64,000 nucleotides of DNA from an uncultured Poribacteria bacterium (GCA_958295855.1 OY282383.1:2026481-2090480); one strand, 5' to 3'; shown: positions 27,110-35,351, counted from the first letter of the stretch. A program made the numbers and translations. The notes: generated by a model not told the origin, from the sequence alone.

Positions 27110-28129
27110 CTACAATGGTGGAAGGGGCATATCCACAGCACTATCCCGGCGTTCGTGCATGTTCTTCTCCATCGCTTCGGGGTACCGGTCGGGCAGATGT
27201 GAAACTTCGTTCAGTTTTTCAAGTGCCTCTCCCTGCAATCTCCAACCGGCTGCGCCGAGATTATCGCGCAAATGTGCTGAGTGCCGTGCACCTACAATTA
27301 CTGAAGTCATCGTTCGCTGTTCAAGCACCCACCTCAGGGCAACTTGCGCGGGACTGTATCCCAATGCATCAGAAACGGCAAAAAGCGTCTGCAACGTCTC
27401 ATCCGCGTTGTCCGCAAAATAGCGTTCGGGGTATGCCCAACCCTCGGCAGAACGCGTGCCGCCTTGGGTGCGTTCGCCCGGTTTATATTTACCGGAGAGA
27501 AATCCGCCAGCTAACGGGCTCCATACGACGACACCGAGCCCTTTATGTTCGCAAAGCGGTACCAATTCCTGCTCTATATCGCGCACAACGAGGCTATATT
27601 GGGGTTGATAGCACACAAATCGTGCCAAGTGATGCAAATCGCTCAGCCATAACGCCTCGGAGAGCCGCCACGCCTGATAATTGCTACACGCCGTGTAACG
27701 GACTTTCCCTTGCCTGACGACATCATCCAACGCCCGAAGCATCTCCTCCAAAGGCGTTTGCGTATCCACGTGATGGATGTAGTATATGTCCACATAGTCC
27801 ATTTGAAGCCGTTTGAGGCTATCGTCAATCGCCTGCATAATATGCACGCGCGACATCCCTGAATCGTTGGGACCGGCACCCATCGGATTGGAAAACTTCG
27901 TCGCTATAATTGCATCTCGCCGTCTACTTTTGAGGGATTTGCCCAGCAGCACCTCCGATTCTCCATCAGCATACGAATTGGCTGTATCAAAAAAGTTCAC
28001 CCCGGCATCCCAAGCGAGGTGCACCATGCGGTTGCTTTCCGCCTCGTCTGCCCCGTGCCCAAAGGTCATCGTGCCCAAACAGATTTCGGATACCTTCAGG
28101 CCACTTTTTCCCAGTCTCCTATATTCCAC
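27110..28129 (-). CDS. Aldo/keto reductase
   Basis: The 339-residue protein is a TIM-barrel AKR with the catalytic tetrad Asp48, Tyr53, Lys78 and His119/120 (FFDTANSY, ATKF, YYIHHVD). It also has the NADPH-binding C-terminal SVIVGARHSAHLRDNLGAAG. It resembles the YhdN/Tas-like branch that reduces diverse aldehydes and sugars. It is a single gene in a minus-strand run of metabolic genes, and the substrate cannot be read from context. Length and motifs are complete. Confidence 0.9.
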   Translation of the reverse strand: MEYRRLGKSGLKVSEICLGTMTFGHGADEAESNRMVHLAWDAGVNFFDTANSYADGESEVLLGKSLKSRRRDAIIATKFSNPMGAGPNDSGMSRVHIMQAIDDSLKRLQMDYVDIYYIHHVDTQTPLEEMLRALDDVVRQGKVRYTACSNYQAWRLSEALWLSDLHHLARFVCYQPQYSLVVRDIEQELVPLCEHKGLGVVVWSPLAGGFLSGKYKPGERTQGGTRSAEGWAYPERYFADNADETLQTLFAVSDALGYSPAQVALRWVLEQRTMTSVIVGARHSAHLRDNLGAAGWRLQGEALEKLNEVSHLPDRYPEAMEKNMHERRDSAVDMPLPPL

Positions 28130-28151
28130 GCTTTTTCCTCCATTGTGTAGG

Positions 28152-28611
28152 CTACATACTATTCAGCGCTACCGCTTTGTTGGCAACCTCTAAAATACGA
28201 TCAAGCACCTCGGTGACTTCCGGGTCGATCTGTTCTGCTGGCACATATCGGACTAAAGTGTGATAATTTGTTTTTTGCATGAGATGCCGTAACGCCTTCA
28301 ACAATAATATCTATCCGGACATTTTTCTGTGCATCGCGAACTTTTAAATTTCGCCAGAGCAATCGAGCACTCGGTACCGGAACGGAGATGAGCTCTCGCC
28401 TGTTGATAGCAACACCTGGGAGCTTTTCCGGATTTGTTTTTCCCTTTCGGTTCTCGTTCCAGCGTTTGAGCCCTATCTCCCACAGAGCGAGTGCTTGCAA
28501 CGCGGTCGTCTTGCCAGAGTTATTTGGGCCGATGAAGACGACTGTATTTCCTAATTCTACTTCAACCTCGCCAAAGTTTTTGAAATTACGACAAATTAAT
28601 TTTGTTAGCAT
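28152..28611 (-). pseudogene. AAA ATPase (OLD/RecF-like) gene with large internal deletion
   Basis: The 5' part (from ATG 28611) encodes a normal ATP-binding N terminus: MLTKLICRNFKNFGEVEVEL, then Walker A GPNNSGKTTALQALALWE, and about 100 residues with RRELISVPVPSARLLWR. After VEGV (about 28300) the frame continues only as junk, while the +1 frame reads coherently as LRHLMQKTNYHTLVRYVP and EQIDPEVTEVLDRILEVANK to a stop at 28152. The simplest reading is one ATPase gene reduced to its first ~110 and last ~45 codons by an internal deletion that also shifted the frame. Walker B, signature and D-loop are missing, so it should be non-functional. Confidence 0.75.
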
Positions 28612-28660
28612 TTTTCCTCCCAAGGGTATCAAGCGCGTTTGCTATCTGTTGCGATTGCCT

Positions 28661-29707
28661 TCATAGAACAGCAACAGTTTCGCCCCCTGAACGGAGTCCT
28701 GCCTCATACACCCGCATCACCTCCAACGCAAACTCAAGCGAGCCTTGCTCCGCTGGCTGCCCTGTCAAAATACAATCACAGAAATAGCGCATTTCGTGGT
28801 AGAACCCTTGCATGAAAAGTGCCTTGTTTTCAAGTGTGCCAAGACTGTGTTGCGGTTCCCAAACAATGGCACCGCTATCAAAGCCTTCAGGTACATAACT
28901 GGTGCTACCGCTGTAATTGAATCGCATGCCGCGCTGGAGGACAACACGCGTGCTGTTGATAATTTCAGCGTGGCATCCATCGCCGAAGAATTGATAAAGT
29001 TCCGAAGGTTGCCCATGCCTTGCCCCATCTGCCAGATGGAAGTTCCCAAGCGCGCCGCTGGCAAATTCTAAAATGCACGCCCCACCCCCGTTTTTGCCTC
29101 GATGCACTGTCACGGCTGAAACCGGGCCACCCACTGCTATGAGCAGTGACAGCGTATGACACCCATTTTGGAGCCAATTTGTGTGCTCACGCTCGCGGAG
29201 AACGCGCTTTCCATCACTCGGAATTGTCATCGGATACACACCCAAGGCGGTTCGCAGCGGACCGTATTCCGGTGTTGCGAAAATCTCAATAATTTTCCGC
29301 GTGGCAGGCATGAACGCCTTTTTGAAGCCGACAACAACCACCTTGTCCTTCCGGTGCTGAATCATCTCCTCAACCTCGCTCGCGAACATCCCCGGTGGTT
29401 TTTCTAACCATACATGCACTCCCGCATCTAACGCCTCACAGGTCAACTCGGGATGCAGACGCGGCGGAACGCAGAGGAAGATGGCATCCAGTTCTTCGTT
29501 CCGAAACATCTCCGCCATGTTCTGGTAGCATGCCTTAACACCGTACTGTTCAGCAGTCATCCGGGCGCGGGCAATGTCCATATCACATAATGCCTTCAAC
29601 CGAATCGGGAGAAATGTCAGCGTCGGCAAAATATTCCGATAGCCGTGCGACCCAACCCCAACGACTGCCACATTCAATCTTTTTTCAAACTCTCTTTGGT
29701 AACTCAT
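28661..29707 (-). CDS. Gfo/Idh/MocA family oxidoreductase
   Basis: From the ATG at 29707 (AAGGTAGAT upstream) the protein has 348 residues. It has a Rossmann domain beginning [16 protein letters not shown], the family EKPPG motif ([10 protein letters not shown]) and the C-terminal alpha/beta substrate domain with an active-site segment [17 protein letters not shown], containing His. Members oxidise or reduce sugars, inositols and amino sugars with NAD(P). An upstream ATG at 29770 adds 21 residues but has no support. It is 78 bp from the S10 peptidase gene on the same strand. Substrate unknown. Confidence 0.88.
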   Translation of the reverse strand: MSYQREFEKRLNVAVVGVGSHGYRNILPTLTFLPIRLKALCDMDIARARMTAEQYGVKACYQNMAEMFRNEELDAIFLCVPPRLHPELTCEALDAGVHVWLEKPPGMFASEVEEMIQHRKDKVVVVGFKKAFMPATRKIIEIFATPEYGPLRTALGVYPMTIPSDGKRVLREREHTNWLQNGCHTLSLLIAVGGPVSAVTVHRGKNGGGACILEFASGALGNFHLADGARHGQPSELYQFFGDGCHAEIINSTRVVLQRGMRFNYSGSTSYVPEGFDSGAIVWEPQHSLGTLENKALFMQGFYHEMRYFCDCILTGQPAEQGSLEFALEVMRVYEAGLRSGGETVAVL

Positions 29708-29785
29708 ATCTACCTTAGGAATTTCCCCGGAAATGTAGGGGCGATGCCACAGGGATCGCCCGCTTTCCAACCGCGCTTACAGAAT

Positions 29786-31300
29786 TTACGAACCGGAAAG
29801 CACATCGTCAAGGAACGTATCCAGGTCGTTTTTCATCTTTTGCAATTCCCCTTGATCGATATACATCATGTGTCCCGCACTGTAATAAGCCATCGTGATA
29901 TTATCCTGCAAGGATTTATCCAGTCCAAGGTGCGTGAACGTGTACTCCGATGCCAAAAACGGGGTTGCCAAATCGTAATAGCCGTTCGCAACAAAAACCT
30001 TCAAGGCAGGATTGATAGTCATCGCCTTGCGGAGCGTATCTGCAACGTTCACGTACTCGTTCTGATGTTCTCCGTAGCTCCACGGATGCACGCGCCGACT
30101 CAAGATTTCATAGGGGAGATCGCTCTCAAATTCAAGTTCACGGCGGACATAATCGTTGAGCGTTGCGGTGTAGGCTCCCTGCACAACTGCAGCGCTCGGA
30201 TCATATTCAAAATTTTCCCCTACTGCGTCCCTGTCAATACCGGTATAACGGCTGTCAAAACGCCCGACGGTGCGCCCTTCGTCCCGGAGCAGCTCTTTAC
30301 AAAACCGCATAATGTTAACCCGCAGGTCTGTCAGGTCAATGTATTCCGGTGTCAGTCCGGTATATTCCGCCAATTGGCGGACGATAGCGGCCCGTTCTCC
30401 CGGAGGTATATCCGAACCTTGCATCAATGCAACTGTGTAATCGCCTAGTGCGAACGCTTTCACCTCATCCAAAAGTTGGGCAAGATGTATTTCTGCCAAC
30501 GTTTCGTCAAACTGGATATGTTCGTCTACCTCCAACCTGTTATGATAAAAGGCAGTCGCTGCATAAGTAGGCAGATATAGGATATAGGGCAAATCATTCC
30601 CAGGGGCGAACCGAATCGTTTGAAAGTTGAGTACCACCGAAACGAGCATGATACCGTTGAGGTACGTGCCGTGCCGTTCCTGAAGGTAACCAGAGAGCCC
30701 ACCTGCACGAGTTGTTCCATAACTTTCACCAATAAGAAATTTAGGCGAGCTCCACCTTTTATACCGTCCCAAGTAGAGTAGGATAAAATCGCCAACCGAT
30801 TCAATATCCCTCTTGAATCCGTGGAATTGTTTCGCTTCTTCCCCGGGCACCGCTCTGCTGAACCCGGTGCTGACCGGATCTATGAAAACCAGATCGGTTT
30901 TGTCCAAAATGGAATATTCGTTATTCGTGAGCTGAGCGGGTGGTGGCGGTAATTTATCATTTTCATCGGGTTTGACACGCCGGGGCCCCAACACGCCCAA
31001 ATGCAACCAGACCGAGGAGGAACCGGGACCGCCGTTGAAAGAAAACGTTATGGGACGTTTGGCAGCATCATCTACATCATCAAGGGTATAGGCGACAAAA
31101 AACACTGCCGCTTTCGCCTTCTCACCCTCTTTCTCGGTTTCCTCTTTCAAAACAAGCGTTCCTGCTGTTGCAGTATAGCGAAGCACCTCCCCATTAATTG
31201 TAACACTATGGTGTGTAACAGAGAGTTTATCTTCAGGCGGAGACGCACTTTTTTCCTCAGCCGTTCGCTCTTCAGAATCCTTTTTCTCCTCTTGACTCAT
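29786..31300 (-). CDS. S10 serine carboxypeptidase-related protein without signal peptide
   Basis: The 504-residue alpha/beta hydrolase has the S10 signatures: oxyanion NGGPGSSS at 89-96, nucleophile GESYG with Ser193, a C-terminal Asp in NGYYDLATP and His in YYSAGHMMY, forming the Ser-Asp-His triad. Bacterial members of this group remove C-terminal residues from peptides. Unlike most S10 enzymes it begins with a hydrophilic Glu/Lys-rich stretch and no signal peptide or lipobox, so it looks cytoplasmic unless the start is missed. The ATG at 31300 has a weak AAAGGGGAATTTC site. Confidence 0.88.
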   Translation of the reverse strand: MSQEEKKDSEERTAEEKSASPPEDKLSVTHHSVTINGEVLRYTATAGTLVLKEETEKEGEKAKAAVFFVAYTLDDVDDAAKRPITFSFNGGPGSSSVWLHLGVLGPRRVKPDENDKLPPPPAQLTNNEYSILDKTDLVFIDPVSTGFSRAVPGEEAKQFHGFKRDIESVGDFILLYLGRYKRWSSPKFLIGESYGTTRAGGLSGYLQERHGTYLNGIMLVSVVLNFQTIRFAPGNDLPYILYLPTYAATAFYHNRLEVDEHIQFDETLAEIHLAQLLDEVKAFALGDYTVALMQGSDIPPGERAAIVRQLAEYTGLTPEYIDLTDLRVNIMRFCKELLRDEGRTVGRFDSRYTGIDRDAVGENFEYDPSAAVVQGAYTATLNDYVRRELEFESDLPYEILSRRVHPWSYGEHQNEYVNVADTLRKAMTINPALKVFVANGYYDLATPFLASEYTFTHLGLDKSLQDNITMAYYSAGHMMYIDQGELQKMKNDLDTFLDDVLSGS

Positions 31301-31453
31301 GTGAAATTCCCCTTTTCAGGATTAGGCAAACGAACAATCACTTGTAGGGGCAAGGCAATAGGGCACGCCCGATGCAAGAGCACGCTTGCGTAAATCCGAT
31401 TTATGTGAAAAATCATTATAGCACATTTCAAAAAATAGGTGTCACAAAAATGC

Positions 31454-31481
31454 TTGACACAAACGCCAAACATGCTAAAAT
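31454..31481 (+). promoter_or_regulatory. Promoter of the Gfo/Idh/MocA gene at 31502
   Basis: TTGACA at 31454-31459 and TAAAAT at 31476-31481 are 16 bp apart. The predicted start of transcription lies almost on the AAAAAGGAG ribosome site, giving a very short leader. Confidence 0.7.
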
Positions 31482-31501
31482 CTACAAAAAGGAGACACAC
31501 A

Positions 31502-32557
31502 ATGAAAAAACCGATTCATTTAGGGCTCATTGGCTGTGGCGGCATCGTACAAAATACGCACGCCCGTGCCTACCGCTCCCTTACGGAAACCGTCAAGGTT
31601 ACCGCACTCGCGGATGTCGTTACCGAAAACCTTCAAAAGGTTGGCGAACTGTTTAATGTACCCGCAGAAAACCGATATACAGCGTATCAAGAGATGTTGG
31701 CGAACGCCGAAATTGACGCGGTGACTATTGCCACGCCGCACTCACTTCACGCGGCGCAGGTGATTGAATCCGCAAACGCAGGCATGGCTATTATCTCCGA
31801 AAAACCGATGGCGACAACGCTAGAAGAAGCAGATAAAATTCTGGAAGCAGTAGACCACGGCGGTGTACCTTACACGGTGGTGCATAACTACCTCTTCACT
31901 GCTGGCATGCAATCAGCGATGGCACAACTGGACGAACTCGGCGAACCCCATTTCGGTCGAAGCGTTGGAATGGGTTTAAAACCTATGGATTTCTCAGCCG
32001 ACCATCCGACACCTGCGTTCGCCTGGCGCGCCAGTAAAGCGAAGGGCGGCGGTTGTATTATCGACACGAGTTATCACGAAATCTATGCGGTCTGTGCCTT
32101 AATGCAATCTCCTGTGCGTTATGTTGAGGCACGCGTACAAACGCTACGCTTTGATATTGATGTTGATGACATTGCCATGCTGCTCTGTGAACACCAAAGC
32201 GGTGCGATTACGACTGTCTCCGGGGCATGGTGTGTTCCTGCTACAGATTCCGGCTGGTGCGAGGTCCATGCCGAAAACGGTTCCCTGCGAGTTCTGCATC
32301 GTCAAAATGCCCGGGATGCACTCCGCCGTTTCTCCAGAACAGAAGGTTGGAAACAACTTGCACTCCCCGACCTTGACGAAGAAGGAATCAAAGATGCAAG
32401 CGGGCATGTCGGCTATTTTACTGCCACCTTTAACGCCCTCGCCGCCGGCACAGCACTGCCGGTCAGCGCGGGAAAAGCGTACCACAACCTTGCGATTATT
32501 GAAGCAGCGCGCAAGGCAACAACGGCGCGCCGCGCTATTGAAATTCCGCAATCATAG
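31502..32557 (+). CDS. Gfo/Idh/MocA family oxidoreductase
   Basis: From the ATG at 31502 (AAGGAG, 8-nt spacing) the protein has 351 residues. It has a Rossmann motif LGLIGCGGIVQNTHARAY, the EKPMATT loop with the catalytic-site Lys, and the substrate domain with GGGCIIDTSYHEIYA containing the conserved Asp and His. It is monocistronic by its own promoter and is followed directly by the 167-bp duplication. It is distinct from the two other family members at 28661 and 45900. Confidence 0.9.
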   Translation: MKKPIHLGLIGCGGIVQNTHARAYRSLTETVKVTALADVVTENLQKVGELFNVPAENRYTAYQEMLANAEIDAVTIATPHSLHAAQVIESANAGMAIISEKPMATTLEEADKILEAVDHGGVPYTVVHNYLFTAGMQSAMAQLDELGEPHFGRSVGMGLKPMDFSADHPTPAFAWRASKAKGGGCIIDTSYHEIYAVCALMQSPVRYVEARVQTLRFDIDVDDIAMLLCEHQSGAITTVSGAWCVPATDSGWCEVHAENGSLRVLHRQNARDALRRFSRTEGWKQLALPDLDEEGIKDASGHVGYFTATFNALAAGTALPVSAGKAYHNLAIIEAARKATTARRAIEIPQS

Positions 32558-32885
32558 GAAAAGCGTAGCAAAGGAGAGATTCTAGTGAAACTTAAATCAC
32601 TGATAAATGTTTTAATGGCAGCTTTAACCTTTTTCACTCCTTTCACAGCGTTAGGGAACTTGGTCAAGGATTCAGCTGAAGCTGCCGCCGAACGAGATGC
32701 CGAATCTGATGTCAATACTCATAGGAAAAGCGTAGCAAAGGAGAGATTCTAGTGAAACTTAAATCACTGATAAATGTTTTAATGGCAGCTTTAACCTTTT
32801 TCACTCCTTTCACAGCGTTAGGGAACTTGGTCAAGGATTCAGCTGAAGCTGCCGCCGAACGAGATGCCGAATCTGATGTCAATAC
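32552..32885. repeat. Exact 167-bp tandem duplication
   Basis: 32552-32718 is repeated without mismatch at 32719-32885. The unit begins in the stop region of the Gfo gene (TCATAGGAAAAGCG) and covers the ribosome site, GTG start and first 44 codons of the next gene. Confidence 0.95.
32585..32752 (+). pseudogene. Truncated first copy of the SPEY-family gene
   Basis: The first duplicated copy starts GTG at 32585 with AAGGAGAG upstream. It encodes the same signal peptide and EAAAERDAESDVNT stretch as the full gene, then runs through the duplication joint (HRKSVAKERF) to a TAG whose last base is the first base of the next GTG start. It could produce a 55-residue secreted leader-like peptide or serve only as a coupled upstream frame. 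Confidence 0.7.
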
Positions 32886-33168
32886 CAGTTTGTGGGTTGC
32901 TACCGGCGGAATTTTAGGGGTAGCTGGTAGTTGTGTGCTTGGTTCTGCCGCTGTCGCTGCCGCTTATGTCTACCAGCCGATACCACCCGCAGAACGGCTT
33001 ATCGGCAGAGCGCCCGAGTATGTTATCTATTACACGGATGCTTACAGAAGCACCACGCGCCGCCTTCGATTAAGCGCATCTGCGAGGGGGGCAATTGGGG
33101 GCTCGCTTGTATTTTTCCTTCTGGGGACCTTCAAGGTAAAGCCGTGGGCAGACTTTGTTATTTGGTAG
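32752..33168 (+). CDS. Unrecognised small membrane/secreted protein, SPEY family paralogue 1
   Basis: I do not recognise this family. The 138-residue protein (GTG start, AAGGAGAG upstream) has a signal peptide (INVLMAALTFFTPFTALG), the motif EAAAERDAESDVNTSLW, a Gly/Ala/Val-rich membrane segment (about 49-71), PxPPAERLIGRAPEYVIYYTDAYR, and a second hydrophobic segment near the C terminus. Two paralogues at 34557 and 35352 share the order signal peptide, 'EA.AA..A...VN..LW', hydrophobic segment, 'P.PP...L.GKSPEY...YT..YK', and a last Gly-rich hydrophobic segment. The likely location is the inner membrane or periplasm. It is translated from the second copy of a 167-bp duplication. Confidence 0.65.
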   Translation: MKLKSLINVLMAALTFFTPFTALGNLVKDSAEAAAERDAESDVNTSLWVATGGILGVAGSCVLGSAAVAAAYVYQPIPPAERLIGRAPEYVIYYTDAYRSTTRRLRLSASARGAIGGSLVFFLLGTFKVKPWADFVIW

Positions 33169-33463
33169 TCCTTATTCCACACTTTTCAAACACTCAATCG
33201 CTTCTCGTAACCGCGCACCAACCGCGCCCTTTCGTTCATCACTCTATATTCCGTAGGGCGAGGTCTCCGTGCCTCGCCATGCCGAAGCCGAGATGCCCTG
33301 GCACTCCACGTTTGTAGTAGGGTAATTCATCGCCTGTCCCAACGTGCAATAAATTGCGCGACTACAAACACACGCATTTTATGCTTGCAATCCCTACCCA
33401 ATTCCTATTTAGGAAAAGTGTAACATTTTTAAAGGTTATCTCATAAATACCCCTATACCAGCC
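33169..33463. other. Intergenic region with dispersed palindromes
   Basis: No gene is visible. It holds GGCGAGGTCTCCGTGCCTCGCC at about 33257-33278, a hairpin of the TAGGGGC type, and the AT/GC palindrome copy at 33311-33368. Confidence 0.5.
33311..33368. repeat. Dispersed imperfect palindrome, copy 2
   Basis: TTTGTAGTAGGGTAATTCAT on the left and GTGCAATAAATTGCGCGACT followed by ACAAA on the right form an imperfect inverted repeat related to 2375-2422. Confidence 0.6.
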
Positions 33464-33493
33464 TTGATAGTTCTTACGCAAGTATGATATACT
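33464..33493 (+). promoter_or_regulatory. Promoter of the MNT-HEPN gene
   Basis: TTGATA at 33464-33469 and TATACT at 33488-33493 are 18 bp apart, 20 bp before the ATG at 33514, which has AAAGGAGG upstream. Confidence 0.65.
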
Positions 33494-33513
33494 TCATTTT
33501 AAAGGAGGACTGC

Positions 33514-34299
33514 ATGGTTACCCGACAAGAGATTCAAGCCATGTGTGATGACATCGTGCGCGGATTCGCGCCGTTACAAGTTATTCTCTTTGGTTCTTAT
33601 GCTTATGGCACTCCCACGGAAGACTCAGATGTTGATCTGCTCGTCGTGATGGATATTCCGAAATCAGAGTTTCGCCGCAAGGCAGTGGAGATTCGGCAAC
33701 ATATTCCACATCGTTTCAGTATGGATGTGTTGGTACGCTCACCGGAAGAGATTGCCTATCGTCTCTCGTATAATGATTGGTTTCTTCGCGAGATTACTGA
33801 AAAAGGGGAGCCGCTTCATGGATGCGATGCACACTACAATGTTGACAACCTACAAGTCAAATCTTCTGGAGCAAACCGTGTCAAAGAGGAGAAAAACTGC
33901 ATGAACCCGTTAACGCTGGAGTGCATCGAGAAGGCTGAAGCCGATTATATCGCTACGCAGAAACTTCTACCGACAACAAATCCACGACTATATGATATTA
34001 TCTGTTTCCATGCCCAACAGTGTATTGAAAAGTATCTCAAGGCGTGGCTGCAAGAGGCGAACATTCCCGTTCCAAGAACGCACAATCTTGAAGAATTGCT
34101 GACGTTGATTGTGCCTACACTGCCCGCGTGGCACTTTTGGCAGCCTGATTTTAAGATAATAGCGGCGTATGCAGTGGAACCTCGCTATCCTGGGGATTCG
34201 GCGACAGCAGCCAATACACAGCATGCCATACACATCTGTGATGAGGTGCGCCAAGCCGTTCGCATGCGGCTGAAACTCCCTACCAATGTGCTCGAGTAG
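33514..34299 (+). CDS. Fused nucleotidyltransferase (MNT) - HEPN protein
   Basis: From the ATG at 33514 the protein has 261 residues. Residues 1-105 are a minimal nucleotidyltransferase with GSYAYG (27-32) and the metal Asp pair EDSDVDLLV (Asp39, Asp41). Residues about 130-255 are a HEPN domain (RLYDIICFHAQQCIEKYLKAWL). These are normally two adjacent genes, MntA and HepT, where MNT AMPylates and silences the HEPN RNase. Here one frame continues through a poor linker (about 106-129). A ribosome site (AAAGAGGAG) and ATG at 33901 remain inside, so HEPN could still be made separately. The canonical RX4-6H RNase motif is not obvious. Its last codons were duplicated at 35028. Confidence 0.85.
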   Translation: MVTRQEIQAMCDDIVRGFAPLQVILFGSYAYGTPTEDSDVDLLVVMDIPKSEFRRKAVEIRQHIPHRFSMDVLVRSPEEIAYRLSYNDWFLREITEKGEPLHGCDAHYNVDNLQVKSSGANRVKEEKNCMNPLTLECIEKAEADYIATQKLLPTTNPRLYDIICFHAQQCIEKYLKAWLQEANIPVPRTHNLEELLTLIVPTLPAWHFWQPDFKIIAAYAVEPRYPGDSATAANTQHAIHICDEVRQAVRMRLKLPTNVLE

Positions 34300-34378
34300 G
34301 TAGATTGGGAGTGGCAGCGTTTCGCCCCTGATTTTCGCGCGACTACAAACGAAATCGCCCTGGACCGGCTCAAAAAAA

Positions 34379-34407
34379 TTGACATCTTTTAGCCACGCGT
34401 GTATAAT
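34379..34407 (+). promoter_or_regulatory. Perfect consensus sigma-70 promoter for SPEY paralogue 2
   Basis: TTGACA at 34379-34384, a 17-bp spacer and TATAAT at 34402-34407 match the consensus exactly. The transcript would start near 34414 with a leader of about 143 nt. Confidence 0.88.
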
Positions 34408-34410
34408 ATA

Positions 34411-34556
34411 GTGTATCCGAACAAGGTTCAGATACACTTCAGTGTTTCTGAATCAAGATTGTTTTGGGTTCGCCAGAGGTAGCAGCGCCAATCCACTGGC
34501 ACATTTATCTGTGACGCAAGTCGCAAACATTTTACCTAAAAAGGAGCTACTATTTC
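34411..34556 (+). promoter_or_regulatory. Conserved hairpin-rich 5' leader, copy 1
   Basis: Hairpin 1 (34411-34437) pairs GTGTATC/GATACAC and GAAC/GTTC around AAG. Hairpin 2 (34438-34452) is TTCAG-TGTTT-CTGAA. Hairpin 3 (34472-34500) pairs GCCAG/CTGGC. The ribosome site AAGGAG (34541-34546) and GTG at 34557 follow. The leader is repeated before paralogue 3 at 35206-35351 with loop but few stem changes. It is a candidate cis-regulatory RNA; I could not match it to a known riboswitch. Confidence 0.5.
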
Positions 34557-34997
34557 GTGAAAATTGAATTAACATCTTTCAAAATTCTGGCTTTTTTGAT
34601 GGCAGTGCTGACCTTCAGTATGCCTTTTGTCACCCTCGCACAGCAGAATTCTGTGCAGACCGAAGCTGCAACCGCTGCCATAGCAGATGCTAGTAAGGAT
34701 GTCAACAAGCCATTGTGGTTTGGTGCTGGTTTTCTCCTTTCTGGGCTTGCATTTTTGCCAGATCCGTATGGCTACTTTTTACCGCCAGCCGGTCTCCTTG
34801 GATCCTATTTCTATCGACCAGATCCCCCACCTGTGCAGCTTATTGGGAAATCGCCGGAATATATAGCTGCTTACACATCAACCTACAAATCAAAAATAGG
34901 AAATATTCAAGCGAAATGGGCCTCAGCTGGTTGTCTCAGTGGTTGCGTTGTAGTTGGAGCTTTACTTGTTGGGATTGGACTCGGACTGAACCACTGA
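34557..34997 (+). CDS. Unrecognised small membrane/secreted protein, SPEY family paralogue 2
   Basis: The 146-residue protein starts with GTG (AAGGAG, 10-nt spacing). It has a signal peptide (FKILAFLMAVLTFSMPFVTLA, cleaved near LAQ-QN) and the motif EAATAAIADASKDVNKPLW. A Gly/Phe/Leu hydrophobic stretch containing PDPYGYFLPP comes next, then PPPVQLIGKSPEYIAAYTST and YKSKIGNIQAKW. It ends in a Gly/Val-rich hydrophobic segment. The shared motifs with paralogues 1 and 3 define the family; no homologue outside this window comes to mind. It has its own perfect promoter and long leader, so strong but leader-controlled expression is plausible. Confidence 0.65.
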   Translation: MKIELTSFKILAFLMAVLTFSMPFVTLAQQNSVQTEAATAAIADASKDVNKPLWFGAGFLLSGLAFLPDPYGYFLPPAGLLGSYFYRPDPPPVQLIGKSPEYIAAYTSTYKSKIGNIQAKWASAGCLSGCVVVGALLVGIGLGLNH

Positions 34998-35027
34998 GAC
35001 AACCGGATGACAGCTACACAGGAGTAA

Positions 35028-35092
35028 ATCTGTGATGAGGTGCGTCAAGCTGTTCGCATGCGGTTGAAACTCCCTACCAATGCGCTCGAGTA
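35028..35092 (+). pseudogene. Orphan 3' fragment of the HEPN gene
   Basis: These 65 bp repeat the last ~21 codons of the MNT-HEPN gene (CDEVRQAVRMRLKLPTNxLE, stop TAG at 35090-35092) but have no upstream gene. The fragment marks the left edge of the duplicated segment. Confidence 0.85.
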
Positions 35093-35173
35093 GGTAGACT
35101 GGGAGTGACAGCGTTTCGCCCCTGATTTTCGCGTGACTACAAACGAAATCGCCCTGGACCGGCTCAAAAAAAT

Positions 35174-35202
35174 TTGACATCTTTTAGCTATGCGTGTATA
35201 AT
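35174..35202 (+). promoter_or_regulatory. Perfect consensus sigma-70 promoter for SPEY paralogue 3
   Basis: TTGACA at 35174-35179, a 17-bp spacer and TATAAT at 35197-35202. It is a copy of the promoter at 34379 and is followed by the second leader with hairpin 1 at 35206-35232. Confidence 0.88.
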
Positions 35203-35351
35203 ATAGTGTATCCGAACGAGGTTCAGATACACTTCAGTGTTTCTGAATCAAGATTGTTTTGGGTTCGCCAGAGGTAGCAGCGCCAATCCACTGGCACATT
35301 TATCTGTGACGCAAGTCGCAAACATTTTACCTAAAAAGGAGTTACTATTTC

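Noticed and set aside
28201..28611. Reading the AAA ATPase frame as a complete small protein.
   Set aside because: Only Walker A is present, the C-terminal part is out of frame, and a coherent tail appears in the next frame, which fits a deletion better.
34411..34556. Possible c-di-GMP or other known riboswitch in the SPEY leader (GACGCAAGTCGCAAAC looked suggestive).
   Set aside because: The order and pairing of the conserved GEMM blocks do not fit; only the hairpin conservation between the two copies is supported.
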